Of a stretch of 10,686 bases of DNA, positions 1 through 9,100 are shown piece by piece; position 1 is the first letter of the stretch; each line of letters opens with the position of its first letter. The DNA comes from Bacteroidales bacterium (GTDB lineage Bacteria; Bacteroidota; Bacteroidia; Bacteroidales; P3). The notes under the pieces are model-generated. The model did not search any database. It saw nothing but the letters and a program-made list of their open reading frames with translations, and was not told where the DNA came from. The position numbers and the translations under genes were made by a program. The stretch is from NCBI GenBank assembly GCA_031271725.1, contig JAISVE010000109.1, positions 1 through 10,686 on the forward strand, read 5' to 3'.

Positions 1-3
1 ACG

Positions 4-41
4 AAGTGATGTGCAAGGCTGAAATTTGGAAAATTTAGAAG
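4..41 (-). repeat. Degenerate partial copy of the 3026-3144 palindromic repeat
   Basis: Positions 4-41 align without gaps to the reverse complement of 3029-3066, the left arm of the palindrome between the convergent genes, with 30 of 38 bases identical by hand count. The shared core is an AAGTGA..GTGCAA stretch followed by an ATTTG/AATTT/TTAG stretch. The rest of the element would lie to the left of the window. Because the palindrome's two arms resemble each other, the tail (TTTGGAA) also resembles the right arm. It may be the end of a repeat or terminator behind an upstream gene outside the window. Confidence 0.5.
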
Positions 42-58
42 CCAATAGTAAGTCAATA

Positions 59-107
59 GTATATTAAAATATACAAAAAATACCTATATTTGTATATTCA
101 AATATAC
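59..107. promoter_or_regulatory. Twin palindromes, putative operator pair
   Basis: Two copies of GTATATT-NN-AATATAC are present at 59-74 (spacer AA) and 92-107 (spacer CA). Each is a perfect 7-bp inverted repeat; the second extends to 8 bp (91-108). Their centres are 33 bp apart, about three helical turns, so a dimeric regulator could bind both on one DNA face. The inner half-sites also form a longer inverted repeat (68-77 with 89-98, ten perfect pairs, 11-nt loop). The second copy ends 4 bp before the ATG at 112. The region is AT-rich, so chance weak symmetry is expected, but two identical 7-bp half-site pairs are less easily dismissed. The bound regulator is unknown. Confidence 0.5.
85..92 (+). 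promoter_or_regulatory. Possible Bacteroidetes-type -7 promoter element
   Basis: TATATTTG fits the Bacteroidetes housekeeping -7 consensus TAnnTTTG and sits 19 bases before the ATG at 112. It lies between the two palindromes and shares its last base with the second, a layout that suits repression. No convincing TTTG/TTG -33 element is seen at the expected distance, and the AT-rich context raises the chance of a fortuitous match. Confidence 0.35.
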
Positions 108-111
108 ACAA

Positions 112-1308
112 ATGGAAACACTGCAAAAAAATTACAACAAAAAATTAAAAGAAACAGACCTCAACTTTCAGCGGTATATGTTGGACAAAATACCCTGGAA
201 TAATAGATTGTTGGCAATAGTCGGTGCAAGAGGGACAGGCAAAACTACGTTGATGTTGCAGCATATCAAAAAACATCTTGATCCAGAAAAATCATTTTAT
301 TTTACACTTGACCATTTATATTTTTCTACTCATAGATTATTAGACACAGTAGATGCATTATACAACGAAGGCATTACAAATATATTTATAGACGAAGTAC
401 ATAAATATCCATATAAGACCTGGGCACAGGAAATAAAAAATGTCTATGATTCTTATTCGGATATAAAATTAGTTTTTTCAGGCTCATCCATACTGAACAT
501 ATATAAAGGAAATGCCGATTTAAGCAGGCGGGCTTTATCATACGAACTTTTCGGCATGTCATTTAGAGAATTTTTAATATATGAAAATAAATTAAATATT
601 AAACCCGTTACTCTTAATGAAATACTTCTCAATCATAAAAAAATCGCTAATAACATAACAAGTAAAATAAAAATTCTACCTCTCTTTAAGCAATATCTTA
701 AAACAGGATTTTATCCGTATTACAAGGAAGATCTTCAAGGCTATCATCAAAGATTGCTAAACACTGTTAATTTGGTTATAGAGTCTGACCTGCCTGCAGT
801 TGATAATATAGAATATGTTTCTATAATTAAACTTAAAAGATTATTGAGCATTATTTCCGAAAAAGTTCCTTTTAGCCCAAATATAACAGAATTAAGCAAT
901 GCAGTGAATATCCAGCGTACAAATTTTCCAAAGAGCCTGCTGCAATTAGAAAGAGCGAGGATGATTGCTTTATTAAGAGGGACAGATAAAAATATTTCAT
1001 CACTAACAAAGCCCGATAAAATTTATTTGGATAATAGCAATCTTGCATACGCACTCGGAGATAACAGTGCAAATATCGGCAACATTAGAGAAACTTTTTT
1101 CTATAACCAATTAAACCACTCACATAAGGTTGCAAGTTCACAATACGGCGACTTTACGGTAGATAAAAAATTTGTCTTTGAAGTAGGCGGAAAGAATAAG
1201 GATTATTCTCAGATTAAAAATGTAAAAAATTCATACATCGCTGCCGATGAAATCGAAATAGGTTGGAAAAATAAAATTCCCCTCTGGCTATTCGGCTTCT
1301 TGTATTAA
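112..1308 (+). CDS. AAA_14/DUF4143-type ATPase
   Basis: 398-residue cytoplasmic protein with no signal peptide. Residues 38-45 form a Walker A loop (G-A-R-G-T-G-K-T). Residues 91-95 form a Walker B strand ending in D94-E95, and the strand ending in the S-G-S-S at 123-126 fits sensor 1. D136-L-S-R-R140 resembles the arginine-containing segment typical of the family. About 240-290 looks like a winged helix. The C-terminal part has D347 and E357-x3-K361 (within an E-V-G-G-K motif), the spacing of a PD-(D/E)xK nuclease-like fold as in DUF4143. These are seen; the role is not established for this family. Such ATPases are common, often strain-variable genes in Bacteroidota, with suggested but unproven links to nucleic-acid handling or defence. 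The gene is visibly more AT-rich than the giant gene, and the palindromes just upstream suggest its own regulation. The ATG at 112 gives a full-length N terminus about 35 residues before the P-loop. Confidence 0.85.
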   Translation: METLQKNYNKKLKETDLNFQRYMLDKIPWNNRLLAIVGARGTGKTTLMLQHIKKHLDPEKSFYFTLDHLYFSTHRLLDTVDALYNEGITNIFIDEVHKYPYKTWAQEIKNVYDSYSDIKLVFSGSSILNIYKGNADLSRRALSYELFGMSFREFLIYENKLNIKPVTLNEILLNHKKIANNITSKIKILPLFKQYLKTGFYPYYKEDLQGYHQRLLNTVNLVIESDLPAVDNIEYVSIIKLKRLLSIISEKVPFSPNITELSNAVNIQRTNFPKSLLQLERARMIALLRGTDKNISSLTKPDKIYLDNSNLAYALGDNSANIGNIRETFFYNQLNHSHKVASSQYGDFTVDKKFVFEVGGKNKDYSQIKNVKNSYIAADEIEIGWKNKIPLWLFGFLY

Positions 1309-1372
1309 CGCTCCAAGCAACCTTCGCTTCGCAAAGTAAAAAATCGTAACTTTATCGTCAAAGTGATTTACC
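1309..1372. other. 64-bp gap between ATPase and kinase genes
   Basis: This short spacer has no convincing hairpin terminator and no strong Shine-Dalgarno sequence before the kinase ATG at 1373. A TAACTTTA at 1347-1354 is one base off the TAnnTTTG -7 consensus and could start kinase transcription. The evidence is too weak to decide between a separate promoter and read-through from the ATPase gene. Confidence 0.3.
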
Positions 1373-3025
1373 ATGATAGAAATTTATTGCCCTAACAACG
1401 GCACAACAAAGCAGTATCAGGCAGGCATTACTCTGCAAGAAATCGCACAAGATCAAAACATCAAACTTAAAAACGAAATTCTTGGCGCACACATCAACAA
1501 TCAACTGCGTGAATTATCTTACAAAGTATATGAAAACGCAGAAGTGTCTTTCATTGATATTAGTTCTACAAGCGGTTATCTTATGTATATCCGCTCACTG
1601 TTTTTTATTTTCTACAAAGCAGTGCGCGATATTTATCCGGAAGCTTGGTTTAAGGTGGAGCATTCTTTACCCTACGGTTTTTATTGCGAGATAGAAAACC
1701 TTAACCAATCGCTGTATGACGATGTACTGAAAAAAATAAAAAACAGAGTTGATGAAATTATAAAAAGCGATATGCCTTTTGTGCATCAATCCTTACCCAC
1801 AAAAGAAGTTATCGAACTATACAAGAAAAAAGGATTTGTAGAAAAAGTTGCCCTCTTTGAAACTAGAAATCGACTGTTTTCATCCGTATATAAATTGGAC
1901 AACGAGACAAATTATTTTTACAGTGCATTATTACCTTCAACAAAATACATAAAGCAATACAATATAGAACTCTACTACAATGGTCTGATTGTGTCTGCTG
2001 CAGCACCAGGAGAGCATACGCAAGCGAATGCCCAGGTACAACTTTTTGAAATTTTTCAGGAACATAAAAAGTGGCTCGAAATTCTCGGTGTTCCTTATTT
2101 GGGCTATCTAAACAAAAGAATTATAAACGGTGAATCGGGAAGGCTTATAAAAATATCGGAAGCACTTCACGAGAAAAAAATCGCACTTATTGCAGACAAA
2201 ATCAAAGAACGCAAAAGTGCAAAAATTGCTCTTATAAGCGGTCCTTCATCATCAGGCAAAACCACGTTCAGCAAGCGTCTTGGAATACATTTGCAAGTGC
2301 TCGGATTTAAAACCCAAGAAATTTCTTTAGACAATTATTTTGTTGACAGGGAAAAAACGCCGAGAGATGAAAACGGCGATTATAACTTTGAAGCACTCGA
2401 AGCACTTGATATAAAATTTTTCAACGAACAACTCGGCGAACTGATGTCAAAAGATGATGCGGAAGTTGAAATTCCTTCTTTCGATTTCAAAACAGGTAAA
2501 AGAACATTCAAGGGTGACAAGATAAAAATGACTCCCAAAACAATTCTTATTATTGAAGGCATTCACGCATTAAATCCAAAACTTACCGAAAGCGTATCGC
2601 GCACGATGAAGTATAATATATTTTGCTCTGCTCTAACTCATATTGCAATCGATTCGCAAAATCTTGCCAAAAGCACCGACAACCGTTTGTTGAGGCGCAT
2701 TGTGCGTGACCATCATTACAGGGGATACTCGGCACAGGACACGATTAGCCGCTGGGAAAGCGTTAGAAAAGGGGAAAACGAATATATTTTTCCTTATCAG
2801 GAGTACGCAGACATAATGTTTAATTCCGCACTTTTGTTTGAACTCGGCGTAATAAAACAGGTTGTAGAGCCTCTGCTGCTCGATATTCCACAGACAAGCA
2901 AAGAATATTTTGAAGCAGAGCGTCTGCTTAAATTCCTATCCTATTTCAAGCAAATTGATTCCACTGAAATTCCTCCTACTTCAATATTGCGGGAGTTTCT
3001 CGGCGGCAGCAGTTTTATGTATTAG
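1373..3025 (+). CDS. Nucleoside (uridine-type) kinase with N-terminal TGS and ThrRS-like domains
   Basis: 550 residues in three parts. Residues 1-60 are a TGS-like beta-grasp domain. About 65-260 resembles the second additional domain of threonyl-tRNA synthetase. About 283-500 is a P-loop kinase of the uridine kinase/phosphoribulokinase family. Kinase motifs: Walker A G290-PSSS-G295-K296-T297-T298; L-D-N-Y-F at 319-323, the region that binds nucleoside in uridine kinases; the strand I-I-E-G-I-H at 393-398; and an arginine-rich R-L-L-R-R-I-V-R-D at 438-446. No catalytic aminoacylation core is present, so it is not a tRNA synthetase. The likely reaction is NTP-dependent phosphorylation of uridine/cytidine, but substrate is inferred from family only. 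This architecture is common and usually chromosomal in Bacteroidota. The ATG at 1373 begins exactly at the TGS domain. The gene ends in TAG one base before the palindromic repeat that separates it from the convergent glucanase gene. Confidence 0.88.
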   Translation: MIEIYCPNNGTTKQYQAGITLQEIAQDQNIKLKNEILGAHINNQLRELSYKVYENAEVSFIDISSTSGYLMYIRSLFFIFYKAVRDIYPEAWFKVEHSLPYGFYCEIENLNQSLYDDVLKKIKNRVDEIIKSDMPFVHQSLPTKEVIELYKKKGFVEKVALFETRNRLFSSVYKLDNETNYFYSALLPSTKYIKQYNIELYYNGLIVSAAAPGEHTQANAQVQLFEIFQEHKKWLEILGVPYLGYLNKRIINGESGRLIKISEALHEKKIALIADKIKERKSAKIALISGPSSSGKTTFSKRLGIHLQVLGFKTQEISLDNYFVDREKTPRDENGDYNFEALEALDIKFFNEQLGELMSKDDAEVEIPSFDFKTGKRTFKGDKIKMTPKTILIIEGIHALNPKLTESVSRTMKYNIFCSALTHIAIDSQNLAKSTDNRLLRRIVRDHHYRGYSAQDTISRWESVRKGENEYIFPYQEYADIMFNSALLFELGVIKQVVEPLLLDIPQTSKEYFEAERLLKFLSYFKQIDSTEIPPTSILREFLGGSSFMY

Positions 3026-3144
3026 AAACTACTAAAAATTTCAAATCTCTGCGTTGCACTTCACTTGTGGCTCGGTCACGTACTTCAGTACGCTCCCTCA
3101 CCACTGCGTTCGTGCGCCTTGACCTTTGGAATTTTTAGTAGTTT
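3026..3144. repeat. ~119-bp imperfect palindromic repeat, probable bidirectional terminator
   Basis: The outer arms 3026-3045 and 3125-3144 are inverted copies with 19 of 20 positions pairing. The interior is imperfectly symmetric and closes on a perfect 6-bp hairpin CGTACT-TC-AGTACG (3079-3092). The left arm begins right after the kinase stop. The right arm contains the glucanase stop (TAA on the minus strand, 3137-3135) and its last two codons. Position between convergent genes and T/A-rich outer arms fit a bidirectional terminator. The core (GCGTTGCAC... GGTCACGTACTTC... CGTGCGCCTTGA) resembles intergenic repeats I recall from many unrelated bacterial genomes; that resemblance is from memory and unverified. 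A diverged partial copy lies at 4-41. Confidence 0.75.
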
Positions 3145-6100
3145 TTAATTACCACAGAAAACAGAGTTCCGACACGCACGACATAAGTCCCTTGCGGCAA
3201 TGCCGACACATCTAAAACTGTTTTGCCTTGATTGTATTTTTTAGACAGAACAAGTTGTCCCATCATATTATACATTTCAACTTGCGGATAGGCGTAAGCC
3301 GTAGCAGTGGCAGTTGCCGAAGCAGCAGCAGGCAGGAAATTTGTTTCAACTATCAACTGTCCGTTTGTAACCGGATTCGGATAAACGACAAGCCTTGCTT
3401 TTTTGCCTGTTTCTACGCTGTTTTCTTCGGTTATTATAAACCGGAAAACTGCGGAATTGCGGAAATATTTTCCCGCCTGTGCACGCACATACCAATTGTG
3501 CAAACCCACAGGCAACTCTCCCAAAGCACAGGAATTTTCATCAAGCACACCCATTAGAGCATCATCCAAATACAGATAATACGAAAGATTATCTGTTATG
3601 CTGTCGGGCAAACTCGGTATCTGCCACGAAAACACTTGCAAATTATTTGTGGAAGTACTGTTATTTGCAGGAGATAAAAGGCTGAAATTTCCTATCGGAT
3701 TTGCAGTATCGGGTTGTGGCGGCTCAGTTATGCTGTCGCAGCCGTAACATAAGCCGAAGCCGTATTGAAAGAGCGGGTCGCCTGAAAGCGGAACAGGCAA
3801 GTCGTTTTGCATTGCCATACGGATTAGCGACCTCTCGGTTGCAGAAGCACCTATATCATAAGGAAGTTCCCAATGTTCTATCTGGTCGTTTTCGTTGTCG
3901 GTACCCACCTGTGCCTGCGAGCGCGGCAACTGGAAAGGAAGTTTGCCTGTGGGCGAAAAGTCACCAAAGATTACTTCCGCCGTTGCCTGTGCAATGCCGT
4001 TACCGCCGCGGTAAACCACCATTACGGCATCCGACAAATCAACAACGGTAGTGAGCACGTATGGACGCGGCAAAATAACTACGGTTATTACCTTTAGTCC
4101 GGCATTTTTAAAATCTCTTATCGCCTGCAATTGCTCTTCGGGAATATTGGGATTTTTGTCTGCCCACTGGGTGCCGTGCGTGTAGGATTCTTCGCCGATA
4201 ACCACCACTGCAACTTGTGCGTTGCCTGTGTATTCACCGCCTGTGTGATGTTCGGTATTTATGCCGTTCTGCGCAGCCCTGTCGATTATTGCCTGCAAGT
4301 AAGTTTTTGCCTGAGGGTTGTCGTAATAAATACTCTGCCATATAACATTGGGATCGCGGTTTTGGTCGTGCTGCCCCTGCTCATTTACCCATACAGCACG
4401 CGGACCTCCAACAACAATGCCGCTCAACTCCGCAACTGCCTTTTCACCCGAAGCAACAGGCCCCTCATCTAAAGCAACAGACCTCTCACCCGAAACAACC
4501 GCCATTTCACCGGCAAGAGGCAAAACCGCCTCTTTGTTTGAAAGCAATGTTATTGACTTACGCGCTGCTTCAAGCACTATGTTGTGATGCTCCTCCGGCG
4601 ACCATTTGCAGAAGGTATCAGTGTATGGATTTTCAAACATTCCGGTACGGATTTTCATATCCAAAACCTTTCTTGCAGCTGCATCTATTTTTTCCATTCC
4701 AACCGCTGCAACAAGTTCATTAAAGTCAGTGGGTGCGGACGGTGCACCTCCGAGAACATCTATCCCTACGCTTATACTTTCTATTGACTGCGCTGTGTTG
4801 GCAGCAAGCCAGTCGGTTATTACAAAGCCCTTAAACTCTAATTTATTCCGTAAATAATCAATAATAGGCTTGCTTGAATTTGCACCTGCACCGCTAGGGT
4901 CCAAAAAGGGTGCAGTGTTGTAACCGGGCATTACGGAAGCGGCATTTGCTTCTATTGCCGCATGCCATGGCTTCATGTGGTAGCCTATGGTTGCGGCATC
5001 GTATTGCAGAGCACTTTCGCCGCCTGCTCCCTGCGATGGCCAGTGCTTAACGGTGGTAACCATTGAGTGAGGATTCAGTTCCGGTCCGCCCTGCATACCG
5101 CAAACCATTGCACGCACCATTGCAGCCGCCTCATCTGCATTCTCGCCGTTGCCCTCCTGAAAGCGCGGGTAGAGAACTTTTGTATCAACTTCCGCAAGCG
5201 GGGCAAGCGTGCCGACAAAGCCGAAACCCTTTTGTTCCAAACGGTGGAGGTTTCCGCAGAGATAGGCAAGATGCGGGCTGCGTGTTGCAGCAAGCCCGAG
5301 TTGTGTGGGATAAATTGTTTTCCAGCCGTGAACCTTATCACCGAAAAATCCCACAGGGATTCCCATTCTCGTTTGCGCTGCCGCTCTCTGTACATCCCTC
5401 ATTCCACCCTCTACTCCGTAGGAAAACGCAAAGCCGTCCAAGTGCGGACTGTCGTTGCCGCCGTAGAAAAGTTGGGCAATTTTCTCATCCCTTGCAAGAC
5501 GGCTCATAATATCGTCCAAACGCTGTTCAGGCGTTAAATGCCAATCCTCAAAAGGCTCTATGGTGCCGTTCTTGTTCATATCGCGGCAACCGTTTACGAT
5601 ATTTACACCATCGTTTTCATTTTCAAGTTGCGGGATATAAAGCCCGAAGCGTTGTCTGTTGGAGAATTTCTGCCCCTGTGTGGTATGCGCTATAACATAC
5701 CATTTATAAGTCCACCTGTCGGATAAATCCGTGGTAACGGTGAATGTTGTTGAGGTTGTTTCCCCTATCTTGGTGTATCTGTCAAGCAAATTTCCCGGAG
5801 CATACCATTCGTAGTCGCTGCGGGATATATTCATATAAACTTCATACAGAACAGCACCGCTGCAAGCGTTCCACTGCAAAAGCGGACGGCGGGTGTTTGT
5901 TACCATACTGCTGTCGTTCGGCAGGCGAAGCAAGAAGTCGATTTGTTCGGGCGGCTGCACCGATACGACAATATCGTCCGTTCCAACGCTGCCCGAATCA
6001 TCGGTAACTGTAAGACGGAAACGGTAATCACCAAGCGAAAGGTTGGTCACTTGAGTTCTCGCACTATCGGGATTAACAATAACAGCATCGTTTTTTCCGC

Positions 6101-9100
6101 CTATCTGTTCCCATAAAAATTTTACTATTTTACCTCCTATGTCTGCACTGTTAGAGCCGTCAAGCGTTACTTCGCTTGCAGGCGCATATACTGTTTTGTT
6201 TTGCCCTGCATCTGCCGTTGGCGGCAAATTGCCTGTAAAAGCACGCTCGGTGAGCTCCACATTTATAACCATTCCGCTGTAAACAGGAGTAGTAAAGGGG
6301 ATACCCCGCAATGTGTCAAGAGGATTTGTGCTGCTGACGGTAGAAAACGCAACATCGTAATTACCTCTGAAATCCTGCATGTCTATTTTAAGCGGCGTGC
6401 CTTTATAGTAAACCAAAGTGTCCCTGTATGCGGAATTTTGAACTATAAAATGAATGCTGCCCGCTGTGCTCGGAGATGTTAGTGTAAGTCCGTTTTCGGC
6501 AGCGTAACGCCTGTCCCTATTTAGCGTGTCGGCAGGGGATAATAACATATCAAGATATTGCACATACGGCACATTTATTATTACGGGAACAGCCGGCTGT
6601 TTTGAAAAAGTATATCTACCCAAATTTATACCGCCGCTTTCGAGCAAAACTTTAATAACGTGAACGCCCGCCGGCAAAGGAAACACACCCACAGTAAGGT
6701 CTTTCTTTTCCCATCCGCCTGTGGGTCCGAAGGCGCAAGCACCGCTAACATCAACCTCATCTACAAAAATACGCAATACGCCCTGCCCGCCCGAAAAACT
6801 TTTCATCTCATACACGCCGGCTTCGGCTATGTTCACCGTGTATTTCCACCATTCGCCCGGATTTGTCCAACCGATATTGCTGTTTGCAAGATTGTTTGTA
6901 TTCTCTGTTTCTACGCCTGTACCCGAGCGGTAATTGTCGCCACCCTGCATTGCGGTGTCGTTATCGTGACAGGCAACATCTGCCCCACCGTGGTCGAACT
7001 GCACGGCATATATTGTTTGCGAAGGTATTTGCCAGGGAGTGCCGTTATAGGGACGTTGTTCTATAACTTCTACCGTTATTGTTGCAGTATCACGCAAACC
7101 GTTATTATCAACTGCTATTGCACTGACTGTTGCCATACCCGCTGTGCCCGGACTCAGCAAAACTTCATAGGGCTCGCTCGTTGCAAAGCCCACGCTGTCA
7201 CCATTAAAACAAAATATCACCCGCGAAACTACACCGTCTTTATCCGCAGCAACCGCAGTAATTTTTGTTGCGTTGTTAAGTGCAAGACGGCTGCCGTTAT
7301 TGTGTGATGATATTTCAACGCTCGGTTTTTCACCATTCGGAATACGCGAATTGTAAAAAGTTCTTGCGCTTACAGGAATGGTTTTTACAATGCTGCCGTT
7401 GTGATAAATATCCACATTTATTGCCGCATTTGTGGGGTTGTAGAGCAGATATGTGAGCGAGTCGTTTCTGTCTTTATAGACAACTCCCGAAGCAATGCTT
7501 GTATTGTAATCTTCCGCAGGCAAACCGTAGGTGATAAAGGCATTGCTTTGATAATAGTTGGTAAGTGTGTTGATGTGATTCCGCCATTCCTCGCCTATTG
7601 TAGTTTCGCCTTTCGGCGTTTCGTCATTGCAGTATTCGTGAAGCCATTTTGAAGAACTGTCGGGGTTTACATAGTTCAAAATATTCAGGTGATAACCGCC
7701 CAAATAGGGACCCATCGCTTTATAGTTATCGTAAGGATTAGCGTTGCCCGGATAATCGTCAGGGGCATTTGTTGAGTTGCGCTCGCCAAGCATCTGAGTG
7801 CTTATTGCCGTCATCTGCGTTTTATTCTTGCTGAAATTGGTATAGTAAAAGTCCACCGGACAAGCCTGAATGCCGAGTATCCACGCCGGGTCGCCCGAAA
7901 AATATGTTCCGTAACCGACGTTATCGGTGCGCACTATACCTGCGTATTCGTGTTCATAAGTGGGTGGAAAATTCTCATTATGCAAATCGAGCCAGTATTC
8001 CTCGGCAGCAGTGCGTTCAAGAACATAGCCCATCGCTGCCGTACCTATTATTTCTTCATCATTAAGTTCCAAACCGAGAAGATATAAACCGACCCAGGAA
8101 TTTAAGGCTTCTGACGTGGATTCCTGATTATTGCCGCCGCCATCGCCTGTTCCGCCTGCAAAAGAGTGTCCGAAATACGGATCAAAATTGCGCAAAAAGG
8201 GCTGGTAGTCTGTGTTTCCGGCTCCCTTGGCGGTTGTAGAGGTTGTTGTGCTTCCGGTGCTTGTGGCGTGTTCCCAATTGGCATAGGTACGGGCAATTTT
8301 TTTTATCATTTCACCATAGTCATTTTTGAAAGAGGGGCTGAGCATCATAAGGCGTGCAGCACCCGCAGTAAAATAACCATAATGGAAATGCAAGTCATTA
8401 AAACCCTGTGAGCCGTAACCGGGCGGGAAGCCTATAAAAGCACCGTAGTCGGGGTATTCTGCAAAAAAGTATGAATTGGCATTTGTACGCTCGGCTGCAC
8501 TAAAATTAAGCCAGTCGGCAAACTCTGCCGTTAATTCGTTCTTTACCTTATTCAACAATGCGGTATGTCCTTCCGCTCGCCCCATCAGCATAGCAGTTGC
8601 GTGTTCACCGAGCATTTTGGCATAAGTGTTTCCGTTGCGTCCGCCTGCATATTGGCTTGCCCTGTCTAAAAGGTCACTTAGCATTTCCTCGCGCTCCTGC
8701 GGCATATTGAGCGGTTTGGGCATATAGGGTAAAAGTCCGCCGAATTTGTATTTTATCGTAAATATGCTGTCGGCAGCAGTGTGCATAGTGCCGAGGAAAT
8801 TTGCATAATCCGCACTTCCCATAAAACCGAATGTTTTTTCTGTGTTGCGGTAGTGATGAGGCAGAAAACACATCAAAGTTTTTCCACGCACACCTGTTTC
8901 CAAATTTCTCGGGTCAAGTGCAAATGTCGTTTCTATGTTGCCTGCCCTTACGTTGTATTTGTAGCGGTAAGATGTATTTGCAGGTTTGTTGCGTGCGTAT
9001 AAGTCGTAAGTTGAAAGCAGCGCACGTGAAGGCAAAACGGAAATTACTGCATAACTTGTTTTTGAAGGTGTTTCAATTTGAAAATCTCCTCCTTTTGATT

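Noticed and set aside
43..61. Short direct repeat CAATAGTA at 43-50 and 54-61
   Set aside because: An 8-bp repeat with 11-bp period in AT-rich DNA is likely chance. It has no clear link to the palindromes beyond touching the first one.
59..107. CRISPR repeats
   Set aside because: There are only two short AT-rich palindromes, 33 bp between centres and with a promoter-like box between them. There is no array or cas gene.
1373..3025. Threonyl-tRNA synthetase fragment
   Set aside because: The TGS and additional domains resemble ThrRS, but the rest is a P-loop nucleoside kinase and there is no aminoacylation core.
5063..5537. Overlapping plus-strand frames of ~150 residues opposite GH3
   Set aside because: Two frames overlap each other and the conserved GH3 barrel. 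Neither has a recognisable domain, so they are shadows.
3738..5621. GH3 active-site variants (T-D-W in place of S-D-W, K-H-W in place of K-H-F) as signs of an inactive enzyme
   Set aside because: These variants, with the D-x-N-x-N-G leader and the G-K-L-P-F-Q-L-P-R ending, are usual for one GH3 lineage. The nucleophile D1858 is present.
6660..7307. 215-residue plus-strand frame opposite the CBM6/Ig region
   Set aside because: It lies wholly antisense to well-supported domains of the giant gene. It is Cys/Arg-rich without any family pattern, as expected of a shadow frame.
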